Assembly (NCBI GenBank): GCA_029269725.1
Contig: JARJHS010000013.1
Coordinates: 61,644-125,643, forward strand
Source: Pollutibacter soli
GTDB lineage: Bacteria > Bacteroidota > Bacteroidia > Chitinophagales > Chitinophagaceae
Direction: 5' to 3'
DNA: 64,000 nucleotides
Shown here: one piece after another, positions 7,213 through 17,451 of the stretch
Numbering within the stretch: the stretch's first letter is position 1
Layout: each line of letters begins with the position of its first letter
Notes under the pieces: model-generated
Told to the model about the DNA's origin: nothing
Database searches by the model: none
What the model saw: the letters and a program-made list of their open reading frames with translations, nothing else
Position numbers and translations under genes: made by a program

Positions 7213-10200
7213 TTACTCGCCCGCCATCTTCGTATCACCTCCGGCAGCTTCCCGTATTTGCTTCAGTTTAGAACCATAACTGATCTTGGTGATCAGTACA
7301 AACAATACCGGTACCACAAAGATCGCCAGCGTGGTTGCAGCAAGCATTCCACCAAAGACTGTCCAACCAATGGTACGGCGACTTACCGATGCTGCCCCTG
7401 TTGCAAATGCCAGCGGAAGTACACCAAGAATGAATGCGAGTGATGTCATCACGATCGGGCGCAAACGCAGTCGAACCGCCTGGATGGTTGCTGCAACGAT
7501 ATCAATACCCCTGTCCACACGCTCTTTTGCAAACTCTACAATCAGGATCGCATTTTTTGCTGCAAGCCCAATCAAAGTGATCAAACCGATCTGCGCATAT
7601 ACATTGTTGTTCAGTTCAGGAATAAATGTCAACGTAAGAATCGAACCAAATGCCCCGATCGGTACTGCGAACAAAACTGAAAATGGCACCGACCAGCTTT
7701 CGTACAATGCGGCAAGGAAAAGAAATACGAATACCAACGAGATCGCAAAGATTTTGGTCTGCTGATCACCCGCAAGAATTTCCTCGCGGCTCATACCGGA
7801 AAAAGCATAACTGTATCCGTCAGGCAATTCCGCATCAGCAACTTCGCGCAATGCCTGGATAGCCTGTCCGCTACTGTAACCTTCTTTTGGTGTACCGTTG
7901 ATTTCAATATTCCTGTAGATATTATAATGGGTAATCACCGAAGGAGCTTCTATCACTTTTGATTGAATCAAAGTATTCAGCGGAATCATTGTGCCCTGGG
8001 AATTTCGAACATAATATTTATTCAGATCTGCCAGCTTACCGCGGAAGGATGTATCGGCCTGGGCAACTACGCGGAAATTTCTTCCATAAATATTAAAGTC
8101 GTTTACGTAACTGCTGCCGAGTAAAGTCGATAACGTTGAATATACATCTGAAACCTGTACTCCCAGTTTTTTTGCTTTTTCGCGATCAACATCTACCTGG
8201 TAACCCGGTGTATGAGAATTGAAGAAAGTGAATGCCGTTCCGATTTCCGGGCGTTGCATCAGTTTGCCAAGGAACTGCCGTGTTACGGCTTCAAATTTCT
8301 GGATATCATCCTGGCTGCCGGTTTGCTGCAATTCAAATGTAAAACCTGAAGTTGCGCCCAGGCCCGGGATTGCAGGTGGAGCGATCGCGAGAATTCTCGC
8401 TTCCTTTATATCTCCGGTTATTTGTCTTATTCTTCCGATCAACGCCTGAACCGTATGATCTTTTCCTTTTCGCTGATCCCATGGTTTCAGATTGACGAAG
8501 ATGGTACCAACGTTTGCTTTATTTGAGAAGCTCACAATATTCAATCCGGCGATACCCCCCGCCACTTTCACTTCGGGCATTTTCATAATGCGACCCATCA
8601 CTTCTTTCATCATTGCAACACTTCGTGACGTGGATGCTGCTTCCGGTAGTTCGTAGGTAACAAAAAAGCGACCTTCATCTTCCACAGGTATAAACCCGGT
8701 TGGCTTATTTTTAAATAGAAAGAACAGTCCAACAAAAAGGCAGGCCATCATCACCAGCACATAAGGTGTCTTTCGTATCCAGCCACCCACTCCCCGGGTA
8801 TAGCTTCCTGTTAGTGCATTGAACTTGTTATTAAAGCCGGAAAAAAATTTCTCCAGCAGGTTCTTTCTCGCATTGGGATCTTTTGCCGGACGAAGCATGA
8901 TCGAACAGAGTGCCGGAGTAAGCGACAGCGCAACGAATGCGGAGATAACAACAGATACTGCAATCGTAATAGCAAACTGCTGGTACAAACGACCTACAAG
9001 TCCGGGTATGAAACCCACCGGAACGAATACCGCTGCAAGAATCAATGCAATCGCGATGACCGGTGCGGAAATTTCTTTCATTGCCTTACGCGTGGCTTCT
9101 ATCGGCGATAACTTATCGTGATCAATATTATGTTGTACTGCTTCCACCACAACGATCGCATCATCCACCACAATACCAATCGCAAGTACGAATGCGAAAA
9201 GAGTGAGCGTATTGATCGTGAAACCCAATGTACTGAATAATACAAACGTTGCGATCAATGAAACCGGGATTGCGAGTACCGGAATCAGTGTGGCTCTCCA
9301 GCTCTGCAGGAATAGGAATACCACCAACACTACCAGCGCTAACGCTTCCAATAAGGTATGTAAAACTTCGGTAATTGATACATCAACGACAGTTGCAGTC
9401 TCCAATGGAACGAGATAGTCAACATCCTTTGGAAAATTTTTTTTCATTTGCGCGAGCGCCTGGTTGATGCCTTCGTATGTGGCGAGCGTGTTTGCACCCG
9501 GAGCCTGGTACACCAACACAAAAGTTGCCGGCTTTCCGTTAACGAACGCATTTGACGAATAATCGAACTTCCCGAGTTCAACACGAGCAACATCCCGCAG
9601 GTAAACTATACTACCGTCATTGGGTCTCGTTCTGACGATAATATTTTCAAACTGACTGACAGTATTCAGTCGACTGTTTGTAATGATACTGTATTCAAAT
9701 GCCTGAACACCCGCCTGTGGAGAACCCCCGATATTACCAGCAGCAATCTGTAAGTTTTGTTCCTGCAAAGAAGCTGTTACTTCCGCCGCCGTCATATTCA
9801 GGGCAGCCAGCTTCTCCGGGTTTAACCAGATACGCATACTGAAGTTATCCGCAACAGCGAAAATGTCGCCTACGCCTTTCACCCTCAATAATGCATCCTT
9901 CACATACAGGTTCACATAGTTGCCTATAAAATTGATATCGTGCGTTCCGTTCGGTGAATAAAACGAAAGCGCCATCATGATACTCGGATTACGCTTCCTA
10001 ACGGTTAACCCTAATCGTTTTACAGCATCCGGTAATGTCGGCTCAGCCACACTTACGCGGTTCTGCACGTCAAGCATGGCAATATTGATGTCAGTACCTA
10101 CATCAAAGTTCACAGTAACGTTACTCTGTCCGCTGCTGGTACTGTTGGAAGTTAAGTAAGTCATGCCCGGAGTACCATTGATCTGGGTCTCCATCGCTGT

Positions 10201-10389
10201 CGTAGTAGTCTGCTCGACTGTCTGAGCATCGGCACCAATAAAGTTTCCGGATACGTTCACCGTAGGCGGTGTAATATCAGGATACTGAGCTACCGGCAAA
10301 TTCAACAATGAAATTATACCGACAAGCACAAGTACAACCGATATAACTATCGCGGTGACCGGTCTTCTGATAAATACTTCTGAAATCAT
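7213..10389 (-). CDS. HAE1 family RND efflux pump, inner-membrane component
   Basis: 1058 residues, the normal length of AcrB-type hydrophobe/amphiphile pumps. The N-terminus MISEVFIRRPVTAIVISVVL is the usual first transmembrane helix. The proton-relay Asp pair is in the TM4 motif IGIVVDDAIVVVE near residue 400, and the partner Lys is in GLAAKNAILIVEFA near residue 940. Two large periplasmic loops follow TM1 and TM7. It should export drugs, dyes, detergents or metabolites in exchange for protons. It is the third gene of a complete tripartite operon (outer-membrane factor, adaptor, pump) with a 36-bp gap to the adaptor gene. No dedicated repressor gene is adjacent. Confidence 0.95.
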   Translation of the reverse strand: MISEVFIRRPVTAIVISVVLVLVGIISLLNLPVAQYPDITPPTVNVSGNFIGADAQTVEQTTTTAMETQINGTPGMTYLTSNSTSSGQSNVTVNFDVGTDINIAMLDVQNRVSVAEPTLPDAVKRLGLTVRKRNPSIMMALSFYSPNGTHDINFIGNYVNLYVKDALLRVKGVGDIFAVADNFSMRIWLNPEKLAALNMTAAEVTASLQEQNLQIAAGNIGGSPQAGVQAFEYSIITNSRLNTVSQFENIIVRTRPNDGSIVYLRDVARVELGKFDYSSNAFVNGKPATFVLVYQAPGANTLATYEGINQALAQMKKNFPKDVDYLVPLETATVVDVSITEVLHTLLEALALVVLVVFLFLQSWRATLIPVLAIPVSLIATFVLFSTLGFTINTLTLFAFVLAIGIVVDDAIVVVEAVQHNIDHDKLSPIEATRKAMKEISAPVIAIALILAAVFVPVGFIPGLVGRLYQQFAITIAVSVVISAFVALSLTPALCSIMLRPAKDPNARKNLLEKFFSGFNNKFNALTGSYTRGVGGWIRKTPYVLVMMACLFVGLFFLFKNKPTGFIPVEDEGRFFVTYELPEAASTSRSVAMMKEVMGRIMKMPEVKVAGGIAGLNIVSFSNKANVGTIFVNLKPWDQRKGKDHTVQALIGRIRQITGDIKEARILAIAPPAIPGLGATSGFTFELQQTGSQDDIQKFEAVTRQFLGKLMQRPEIGTAFTFFNSHTPGYQVDVDREKAKKLGVQVSDVYSTLSTLLGSSYVNDFNIYGRNFRVVAQADTSFRGKLADLNKYYVRNSQGTMIPLNTLIQSKVIEAPSVITHYNIYRNIEINGTPKEGYSSGQAIQALREVADAELPDGYSYAFSGMSREEILAGDQQTKIFAISLVFVFLFLAALYESWSVPFSVLFAVPIGAFGSILTLTFIPELNNNVYAQIGLITLIGLAAKNAILIVEFAKERVDRGIDIVAATIQAVRLRLRPIVMTSLAFILGVLPLAFATGAASVSRRTIGWTVFGGMLAATTLAIFVVPVLFVLITKISYGSKLKQIREAAGGDTKMAGE

Positions 10390-10425
10390 AGCTAATCCCG
10401 AATTTCAAGTAACACCTGTCTGAAC

Positions 10426-11601
10426 TTATTTTTTCTGCTGCGGTTGTTGTGCACCAGGCGCTCCGCCAGGAGTTCCTTTGGTGATCATAGCGCCTTCGCG
10501 CAGGTTCTGAATCCCCTGCACAACAATCTCTTCGTCTTTCTCCAAACCATTTTTCACGATGACATTCGCACCCAGCTGGCGACCCAGCTGAACCTTACGC
10601 TGTGATACCTTGCTGCTGTCGCCGACGACATAAACAAAATATTCACCAAGCATTTCTGATACTGCTTTGTATGGGATTACAACAGTAGGAATACCGGCAT
10701 TATTCAATACACGCACAGTGGCAGTCATCCCGGATTTCAATAAATGTTCATCGTTAGGAAAAGACAATCTCGCTTTGATGGTGCCGGTCTGCGGATCTAC
10801 AGCGCGATCCAGCAACAACAATTTTCCGTTCTTTGGATATTTCACTCCTGAAAATGCAAGTGTAAATGTTGAATCAGGAAGTTTGGAACCGGACTGCAGC
10901 AGCTGTGAATAGCGGTAAACATCATCCTGTCCGATTACAAAATCAACGGCCACAGGATTATCCGTAGAAACCGTATTCAATACTGTTTGACCAGCAACAA
11001 CGGATGTGCCCATCCTCACCTGCGATATTCCAATAGTACCGTTAAATGGTGCGATGATGTTTGCAAATCCAACATTTGAACGCACGGCGCGCAATTGCGC
11101 TCTCGCGGCATCTACCTGCTTTTTTGCAGCTTCGAGCGCAGCATCTGCGTAATCCACCTGCTGGCGGGCTATCGCATCTTTTTTTTCCAGTTCATGATAA
11201 CGATCGGCATCTTTCTGTGCCTTGACCAGGTTGGTTTCCTGTACCTGTACATTCGCTTCTGCCTGTTGTGCATTTGCGGAGTATACCTCCTGGTCAATAG
11301 AATATAAGCGTTGGCCTTTGCGCACCTTATCGCCATCTTTAAAATAGATCCCGGTGATATATCCCGTTACCTGCGCTCTCAGCTCTACCTGGTTCAATGC
11401 CACTACTGTTGCAGGATATTCATCATAATATACTACAGCGAGTTGCTCTACTGTGTCGGTTGTCACATTCACAGGTCCACCGGCGCCAAACTGTTGCGGA
11501 GCTGCAGATTTTTTATCGCCGCAGGACACCGCAGCCACGGCAACTACAATTACGGCAACGAATGCCCGAAAAAAACTTCTGTTACTCAATATGCATTTCA
11601 T
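10426..11601 (-). CDS. RND efflux periplasmic adaptor (membrane fusion) lipoprotein
   Basis: 391 residues. A hydrophobic leader ends in the lipobox AAVSC with Cys27 as the lipid-anchored residue, followed by a polar linker. The lipoyl half-motifs, the helical hairpin rich in Ala/Gln/Glu (about 95-170) and the beta-barrel domain with GMTATVRV follow the AcrA/MexA plan. The C-terminus is low in complexity and rich in Gly, Pro and Gln. It bridges the pump at 7213-10389 and the outer-membrane channel at 11622-12971. The gap to the channel gene upstream is 20 bp, so the three are one transcription unit. Confidence 0.94.
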   Translation of the reverse strand: MKCILSNRSFFRAFVAVIVVAVAAVSCGDKKSAAPQQFGAGGPVNVTTDTVEQLAVVYYDEYPATVVALNQVELRAQVTGYITGIYFKDGDKVRKGQRLYSIDQEVYSANAQQAEANVQVQETNLVKAQKDADRYHELEKKDAIARQQVDYADAALEAAKKQVDAARAQLRAVRSNVGFANIIAPFNGTIGISQVRMGTSVVAGQTVLNTVSTDNPVAVDFVIGQDDVYRYSQLLQSGSKLPDSTFTLAFSGVKYPKNGKLLLLDRAVDPQTGTIKARLSFPNDEHLLKSGMTATVRVLNNAGIPTVVIPYKAVSEMLGEYFVYVVGDSSKVSQRKVQLGRQLGANVIVKNGLEKDEEIVVQGIQNLREGAMITKGTPGGAPGAQQPQQKK

Positions 11602-11621
11602 CTTTCCTGATGTTTCTACTT

Positions 11622-12971
11622 TTAATATTTCAATTGACCCAAGCTTCGTAATACATCCAGTTTGCTGCTCAGCACAACATACAGCGCATCAAACAGACTG
11701 ATCTGTGCCGTACGCAGATCCGATTCAGCAACCGTTACTTCGATATAAGCCTTGATACCCGATCTGTATTGCAGATCCACAACTTCATATACCTCTTTTG
11801 CGAGATCCACATTCTCCTTCAGGGCGAGGAAATAGGTGAGGCTGTTCTTATATTGTGCGAGTGCTGAACTGTACTCGGCATTCATATTGTTTTTCAGGCT
11901 CGTAATGCCATATTCCGTTTTGCGCAACTCCCATTCTGCTTCTTTTACATTGAATTTTCTTTTGCCGCCCTGGAATAATGGGAAGCTTAGTGTTAATCCT
12001 GCAAATGAATTGGGAACAGATCGGTTATAAAGTTTGTCAAACTGGTTGTCGAAAAAGTTCATCAGATAAGATCCATTTGCTGTCAGCGATGGCAGATAAC
12101 TCCACTTATTATATTTCAAGTTTGATTCAAGGAGTCGACGCTGCGTCTCCAGCTGCTGAAACTCAATCCTGTCTGTGTAATCGATCATCTGCAAAGTATC
12201 CAGCTCGATTTCTTTCATCAGGGTGGCACTGTCATACAAAAGGTTGAGATATCCGTTCTTCGGATAATTCATCAGCGCACGGAGGTTATCCATTTTTGCT
12301 ACCAGTTGCTCTTCGTTTGCTTTTTTCTGAGCGCGCGTTGAATTGAGCGAGATCTGTGCCCGTTTGTAATCTGTTTTATCAACCACTCCTGCTTCGTATT
12401 GCGCACGCGCATCGTTCAGGCTACGTTCAAGACGTGTAATATTTTCCTGCGCAACGTCGATTTGTTTACGCGTGGCGAGGATATCATAAAATGCTTTTGA
12501 CACATTTATCGCAACATCAATCTTATTATATGATGTTTGTTGTTTCGCCTGAAGTTCATAATCCTTTCTCGTTTTTGATGCAAAGATTACATCCCGGTTA
12601 AATAAGGTTTGTGATGCCGTAAACTGGAGTGACGATGAATTTTTTACGCCAAAGGTCACCAGGTTTCCACCTATGATACTGGCCTGCAGCTGGAAATTGT
12701 GCTGGTACAAATAATTGAAATTGACCTGCGGAAGCCATTCGGACAATTTAGCCTTCACCTGCATCCGGGTGATCTCTTCATCTGCCAGCGATTGCCGGAT
12801 CAACGGCTGATGGCGCAATGCGTAAGCGACAACATTTTCAATCGTTGCTTCATTCAGCAAGCTGTCTTTGGGTGTTTCCTGTGCTTTTAATTCAACAGCA
12901 GCAATACAAAACCCGGCAAAAAGTAGAAATATAGATAGCGGTTTTACCGCCTTTTTATACACGATAAGCAT
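11622..12971 (-). CDS. TolC family outer-membrane efflux protein
   Basis: 449 residues. A signal peptide ends at ELKAQ near residue 30. Two repeats of the outer-membrane efflux protein domain are visible, with long helices rich in Ala, Gln and Asn (for example DVAINVSKAFYDILATRKQI) and the conserved SLPLFQGGKR-like segment SFPLFQGGKRKF before the second helical hairpin. It forms the trimeric exit duct of the RND pump. It is the first gene of the operon; its promoter should lie in the divergent gap 12972-13455. Confidence 0.93.
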   Translation of the reverse strand: MLIVYKKAVKPLSIFLLFAGFCIAAVELKAQETPKDSLLNEATIENVVAYALRHQPLIRQSLADEEITRMQVKAKLSEWLPQVNFNYLYQHNFQLQASIIGGNLVTFGVKNSSSLQFTASQTLFNRDVIFASKTRKDYELQAKQQTSYNKIDVAINVSKAFYDILATRKQIDVAQENITRLERSLNDARAQYEAGVVDKTDYKRAQISLNSTRAQKKANEEQLVAKMDNLRALMNYPKNGYLNLLYDSATLMKEIELDTLQMIDYTDRIEFQQLETQRRLLESNLKYNKWSYLPSLTANGSYLMNFFDNQFDKLYNRSVPNSFAGLTLSFPLFQGGKRKFNVKEAEWELRKTEYGITSLKNNMNAEYSSALAQYKNSLTYFLALKENVDLAKEVYEVVDLQYRSGIKAYIEVTVAESDLRTAQISLFDALYVVLSSKLDVLRSLGQLKY

Positions 12972-13455
12972 AGATCAAATAATAACTTCGTCAGTGTCCG
13001 ATAAAAAGCAAGCAATCTATAACAAGGCATGGGCAAGAGCCCGGATCAGGGAGTTGGTTGGGGTATCCGGTTCCTTCCAGTCGCATGCAAAATCATACTT
13101 TCGGATAACCCGGTGATTTTCGTAGGAAGGAATTTTTATGGAAGGGGCAAATTTAGTGAATATTCATTTGCGGATTATTTAATAAATGTCAAATCAGTTG
13201 GAAGTTCTCCACCGAATTCCACAAATCGTTACGATGTTTTGAATGCAGCAGCCATTGAAAATTTAATTATTTCATTGAATCAAAAACACCCGGTACACTT
13301 TCGCTGTAAGTGAACAATGCATGTATCAGAACCGGACACAGAAAGTCTTTTTACATGATTTAAATATTTGATTAACAGTCAAGTAGCAATACGGCATTTT
13401 TTTAGAAGATATTGTCCGGCAACATGTTCAATTCAGATCTGATAATTTGACAATT
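12972..13455. other. divergent intergenic region, efflux operon / FtsX permease
   Basis: 484 bp without a convincing gene. It must hold the promoters of both flanking units. I see an inverted pair GGGTATCCGG near 13056 and CGGATAACCC near 13102, and a small hairpin GGGCAAGAGCCC near 13031. No clear operator for a known regulator was recognised. Confidence 0.5.
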
Positions 13456-15852
13456 ATGTTTAAAAATTACCTGAAGATTGCTTTCAGAAACTTAGGCAGG
13501 AATAAGATTTACACTTTTATCAATGTAGCCGGCCTCGGAATTGGCCTGGCATGTTCGATGCTGATCATTCTTTATGTTAAGGATGAAGTTAGCTATGACC
13601 GTTTCCACGGTGACGTGAACCAGATTTACAGGATCACTACGGAGAATACTGACAAGGATAAAGTCACTCGCAAGGACGGCAATACCGGTTATTTCCAGGG
13701 TCCTAAATTTCACGCTAATGTGCCGGACATTGCTTCATATGTGCGTATTCAAAGCGGTACAGAGGATTTTCAGAAAGGAACGGATGTTACATCACACGAT
13801 GTACTGTATGTAGACAGCAGCTTTTTTGACATGTTTACATTTCCCCTTATTTACGGGAATCCGAAAACCTGCCTGATCGCGCCTGAGTCCGTAGTATTAT
13901 CAGATGAAGAAGCAAAGAAACAATTCGGGACAACGAATGCTATAGATAAAATCCTGATGGTGAAAAAGGATGGTGTGTTTAAGCCATATAAAGTAACCGG
14001 CGTTGCAAAGAAGAGTCCGCAGAACTCTTCCATCAAGTTTAACGTATTGATGCCAATGATCGTGCGTCCTGAAGAATATCAGAATGGTGAAAACTGGTTC
14101 AATATGTTTCTGAACACATTTGTGGTGCTGAAACCTGGCTCGAACGTCGCGACAACGGAATCAAAAATCCAGAAATTTTATACCGAAGACTCAAAGGATG
14201 CATTAAAGAAACTTACTGAGCAGTTCGGCAATATGGGATGGTCAAGCACATACCATCTGCAACCTTTTACTGACATGCATCTGAGCAAAGAACTTCCGGC
14301 CCAGAACGGGCTTTCTGATGCAAGCAACCCGATGTACTCCTATATATTGACCGGCATTGCTATATTCATTTTGCTTATTGCGTGTATCAACTTTGTAAAT
14401 CTGACTATCGCACGCTCCGTTCGCAGAGCCCGGGAAATCGGTATCAGAAAAGTGATTGGTAGTGATCGCAGACAACTGATCTTTCAGTTCCTCGGTGAAT
14501 CATTTCTGCTTTGCTTTTTTGCTTTTCTCGGTGCAATCGTTCTCGTTCAACTGGTTCTTCCGATTTTTAATACACTTTCGAACAAGGTTCTGGCTATTTC
14601 CTACCTGATGGATGCCAACCTGGTAGGAGGTTATATTCTATTGTTTTTGTGTACAGGTTTACTTGCTGGCTTTTATCCTGCACTGGTTTTATCAGGGTAC
14701 AACCCTGTGGAAACATTGTACAGTCGTTTTAACCTCAGAGGAAAAAATTATCTGCAGAAATCGCTTGTTGTGTTGCAATTCGCGCTGGCATCTTTTCTAA
14801 TCATTGGCACGTTGACCATCTACTCGCAGTTTAAATACCTGACCAATGTCGAACTGGGATATGATGACAGTCAACTTGTTCAGGTTGGCAAATACAATCT
14901 TACAAGAGCAGAACTTAGCACGTTCAAACAGGAGTTAATGAAGGATCCTTCCATCGTTGGGGTTACAGGAAAGAACGGAGGTTTCTGGGGAACAGCGGCG
15001 AAGGTCAATATTGATACGATGATACAGTTCGCCTATGAAACTGTGGACGAAAACTATATTCCGCAGTTTAAGTTAAAACTGAAAGAAGGAAGAAATTTCT
15101 CTACTGAATTTCCTTCTGATTCAACTCACTCTGTACTCGTCAATGAAAGTTTCGTTGAAAAGGCAGGATGGAAAAATCCCATTGGACAGGAAGTAAATTT
15201 CTGGTATCGGGATAATGAAAAATATACAGTGATCGGTGTAGTAAAGGACTATCATTTTGAATCATTGTCCAAAAAAATCGGACCTCAATTGTTTACCATG
15301 AAACCGGCAAATGATTTTGGTGTTGCATTTATCAAAGTAAAACCAGGTTCTGAAACAGCGGCGCTTAAACATATTGAAAAGACTTTCAAACAGATGTTTC
15401 GAATGAGCCCCTTCAGTTACACATTTAAAGATGAAGAAAACAGAAGGGCCTATGAAGCCGAGCAAAGATGGAAACAGATCATGCTCTTCAGTGCGATACT
15501 CACCATCTTTATTTCCTGTATCGGCTTATTCGGATTATCTGTGCTGGCTGCAGAAAAAAGGACAAAAGAAATCGGCATACGCAAAGTTTTAGGAGCTTCT
15601 GTTGGTAGTGTTATTACGATTCTTTCTACTGATTTCCTGAAACTGGTGATGATTTCTTTACTCGTTGCTATACCCATTGCATGGACAGTTTCCAATAAAT
15701 GGCTTGAAAACTATCCTTACCGTGTACAATTACAATGGCAGTTGTTTGCTATAGCAGCTATCATGGTGATTTGCATTGCGTTGTTTACAGTGAGCTTCCA
15801 GGCGATAAGAGCGGCGATAAGAAATCCGGTGAAGAGCCTGAGGACGGAATAA
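13456..15852 (+). CDS. MacB/FtsX-type ABC transporter permease (solo)
   Basis: 798 residues from the ATG at 13456; an in-frame TTG nine bases earlier is unlikely to be used. The start MFKNYLKIAFRNLGRNKIYT is typical of Bacteroidota permeases. Order: TM1 (about 20-40), a large periplasmic MacB-like domain, three TM helices with the FtsX motif RAREIGIRKVIGSDRRQLI, a second periplasmic domain, and a final FtsX domain with KEIGIRKVLGASVGSVI. No ATP-binding gene is nearby, as is usual for this lineage; the partner ATPase may be encoded elsewhere. Such proteins are thought to drive periplasmic or outer-membrane processes. A paralogue lies at 17452-19872. Confidence 0.92.
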   Translation: MFKNYLKIAFRNLGRNKIYTFINVAGLGIGLACSMLIILYVKDEVSYDRFHGDVNQIYRITTENTDKDKVTRKDGNTGYFQGPKFHANVPDIASYVRIQSGTEDFQKGTDVTSHDVLYVDSSFFDMFTFPLIYGNPKTCLIAPESVVLSDEEAKKQFGTTNAIDKILMVKKDGVFKPYKVTGVAKKSPQNSSIKFNVLMPMIVRPEEYQNGENWFNMFLNTFVVLKPGSNVATTESKIQKFYTEDSKDALKKLTEQFGNMGWSSTYHLQPFTDMHLSKELPAQNGLSDASNPMYSYILTGIAIFILLIACINFVNLTIARSVRRAREIGIRKVIGSDRRQLIFQFLGESFLLCFFAFLGAIVLVQLVLPIFNTLSNKVLAISYLMDANLVGGYILLFLCTGLLAGFYPALVLSGYNPVETLYSRFNLRGKNYLQKSLVVLQFALASFLIIGTLTIYSQFKYLTNVELGYDDSQLVQVGKYNLTRAELSTFKQELMKDPSIVGVTGKNGGFWGTAAKVNIDTMIQFAYETVDENYIPQFKLKLKEGRNFSTEFPSDSTHSVLVNESFVEKAGWKNPIGQEVNFWYRDNEKYTVIGVVKDYHFESLSKKIGPQLFTMKPANDFGVAFIKVKPGSETAALKHIEKTFKQMFRMSPFSYTFKDEENRRAYEAEQRWKQIMLFSAILTIFISCIGLFGLSVLAAEKRTKEIGIRKVLGASVGSVITILSTDFLKLVMISLLVAIPIAWTVSNKWLENYPYRVQLQWQLFAIAAIMVICIALFTVSFQAIRAAIRNPVKSLRTE

Positions 15853-15894
15853 GTTGGACGTTGAAGGTTAAAAGTTGATCGTTACAGGTGTTAG
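15853..15894. repeat. degenerate heptad array after stop codon
   Basis: Six 7-bp units (GTTGGAC, GTTGAAG, GTTAAAA, GTTGATC, GTTACAG, GTGTTAG) start on the first base after the permease stop codon. Confidence 0.65.
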
Positions 15895-16238
15895 ATTATA
15901 TTATACATTAGCTCTTACGAATGACAGATGTAGCTATTATTTCGACGAGAAAGATGATTGAGCATGGCTGTTTTTTTAATAGCCTCTGGCTTCAGTCAGA
16001 GTGGGGTTGAAATATTAGCTCTTCCGGGATCAGATTCAATTTTGTTTGCGACCAGAGGTCACCTTCATTATCCGGAAGCAACATTTTGTTTGTAGCCGCC
16101 GAAGGGCGGAAAGGAAAAGATGACAAATTTTTTACAAGGCGTAAAGGAACATTTACAGTTTCTTTACGCCTTGCTGGTATACAGAAGAGCAATTCTGACC
16201 TACCTTTCATTGACATAGAAAATTAAAATGAACAGGAG
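15895..16238. other. intergenic region with hairpins
   Basis: No supported gene. A hairpin with arms CAAGGCGTAAAGGAAC and GTTTCTTTACGCCTTG spans 16135-16173 (about 15 bp, one mismatch) without a T-tract. A smaller hairpin, CTCTG-GCTTCAGT-CAGAG, lies near 15985-16002. Confidence 0.5.
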
Positions 16239-17213
16239 ATGTTCTCAAGAAAATGTGTTGTATTATTTTTCCTTATAGTTGGCCTCACGGCAGGTGCACA
16301 ACAGACAGCGGAAAAATTTCTGCTTGAAACAAAATATCTTTTGTACTTGCCTGATGGTTATGATAGCGATACTTCAAGGAAATGGCCAATGGTAATTTTC
16401 CTGCATGGTGCCGGTGAAGCAGGAGATGATCTTAATAAAGTGAAAAAGAATGGCCTGCCGAAACTGGTAGAATCCGGGAAGAAATATCCGTTTATCCTTG
16501 TGTCACCACAAGCGCCTCCGGCGACTGGTTGGCAAACAGAAGTTTTGAAGCCGATGCTTGAATCGTTAAAGAAAAGACTTCGCGCAGATCCTGACAGGAT
16601 CTATTTAACCGGTCTCAGCATGGGTGGATTCGGAACCTGGAACCTGGCTGAAAAATATCCCGATGATTTCGCAGCGATAGCTCCAATCTGCGGTGGCGGC
16701 GATAGCTCGCAGGTCTGGAAACTTCGCTACACTCCTGTCTGGTGTTTCCATGGTGCAAAAGATAACGACGTATTACCTCGTGCATCACAGGAAATGGTTG
16801 ATGCATTACGCAGGTACAGCAGCAATGTGAAATTCACTTTGTATCCGGATGCGAATCACAACAGCTGGGATACCACTTATAATAATGATAGTCTTTACAT
16901 ATGGCTGCTGGCACAGAAGCGTTACAGGTTTGCAGAAAAGACGCTGAACCCATCCTTGCTGCAATCCTACACAGGTGATTATATCAATGCAAAAAAAGAT
17001 ACGGTCCGCATCCAATACAAAGAGGGCAAAATATTTGTTCTGCCTCCAAATGAATCTTTCGAGGTAAAAGCATCAGCCGAAAATCGTTTCTTCTGGGATC
17101 CAAACAGTACGCAGGAAATTGTCTTCAACAAAAATAACAAAGGCAAGGTAGTCGGGTTTACAGCTTTTGGGAACAGTAGGGATGAGTTTTTTAAGGTTCG
17201 AGGAAAGAAATGA
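16239..17213 (+). CDS. secreted alpha/beta hydrolase (esterase/phospholipase-like)
   Basis: 324 residues. A signal peptide (MFSRKCVVLFFLIVGLTAGA, then Q) directs it to the periplasm or beyond. The alpha/beta-hydrolase core has the oxyanion strand VIFLHGAGEAGDD, the nucleophile elbow GLSMGGFGTW, an Asp in CFHGAKDNDVL and a His in DANHNSWD. This layout matches the poly(3-hydroxybutyrate) depolymerase/feruloyl-esterase-like group common in Bacteroidota. A beta-rich tail of about 90 residues follows. It sits between two FtsX-type permeases on the same strand. The substrate is unknown. Confidence 0.85.
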   Translation: MFSRKCVVLFFLIVGLTAGAQQTAEKFLLETKYLLYLPDGYDSDTSRKWPMVIFLHGAGEAGDDLNKVKKNGLPKLVESGKKYPFILVSPQAPPATGWQTEVLKPMLESLKKRLRADPDRIYLTGLSMGGFGTWNLAEKYPDDFAAIAPICGGGDSSQVWKLRYTPVWCFHGAKDNDVLPRASQEMVDALRRYSSNVKFTLYPDANHNSWDTTYNNDSLYIWLLAQKRYRFAEKTLNPSLLQSYTGDYINAKKDTVRIQYKEGKIFVLPPNESFEVKASAENRFFWDPNSTQEIVFNKNNKGKVVGFTAFGNSRDEFFKVRGKK

Positions 17214-17216
17214 AAG

Positions 17217-17268
17217 GTGGGAAGTTGTTGGAAGTTTTAAGCGATAAGTTATAGGCTGGAAGTTAGCG
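17217..17268. repeat. degenerate heptad array
   Basis: Units GTGGGAA, GTTGTTG, GTTTTAA, GCGATAA, GTTATAG, GCTGGAA and GTTAGCG follow the esterase stop codon, with one 3-bp slip after the second unit. Confidence 0.5.
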
Positions 17269-17451
17269 TTTGCGGGTGATCGTTATCGGACAAAGGTAAG
17301 ATGATCAAGCGGGCGTGAGCACGAGGGCAAGGGTGCAACTTTGATTCAGGAAGATACGAATGCACTCCATATTACCTTCCCGCACCCTTACCACCAAAAC
17401 GGCTTCACTGCAAATCAATCTATAGTTGCTGCAGACAGTTCAAAATATAGT

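Noticed and set aside
13447..13455. TTG start for the first FtsX permease
   Set aside because: The ATG nine bases later gives the usual MFKNYLKIAFRN start of the family.
15992..16216. 74-codon minus-strand frame between the permease and the esterase
   Set aside because: It runs through a hairpin and low-complexity DNA, with no family resemblance and no neighbours on that strand.
17341..17451. 37-residue N-terminal extension of the second permease
   Set aside because: It starts at TTG, is not conserved in character, and the ATG at 17452 matches the paralogue's start.
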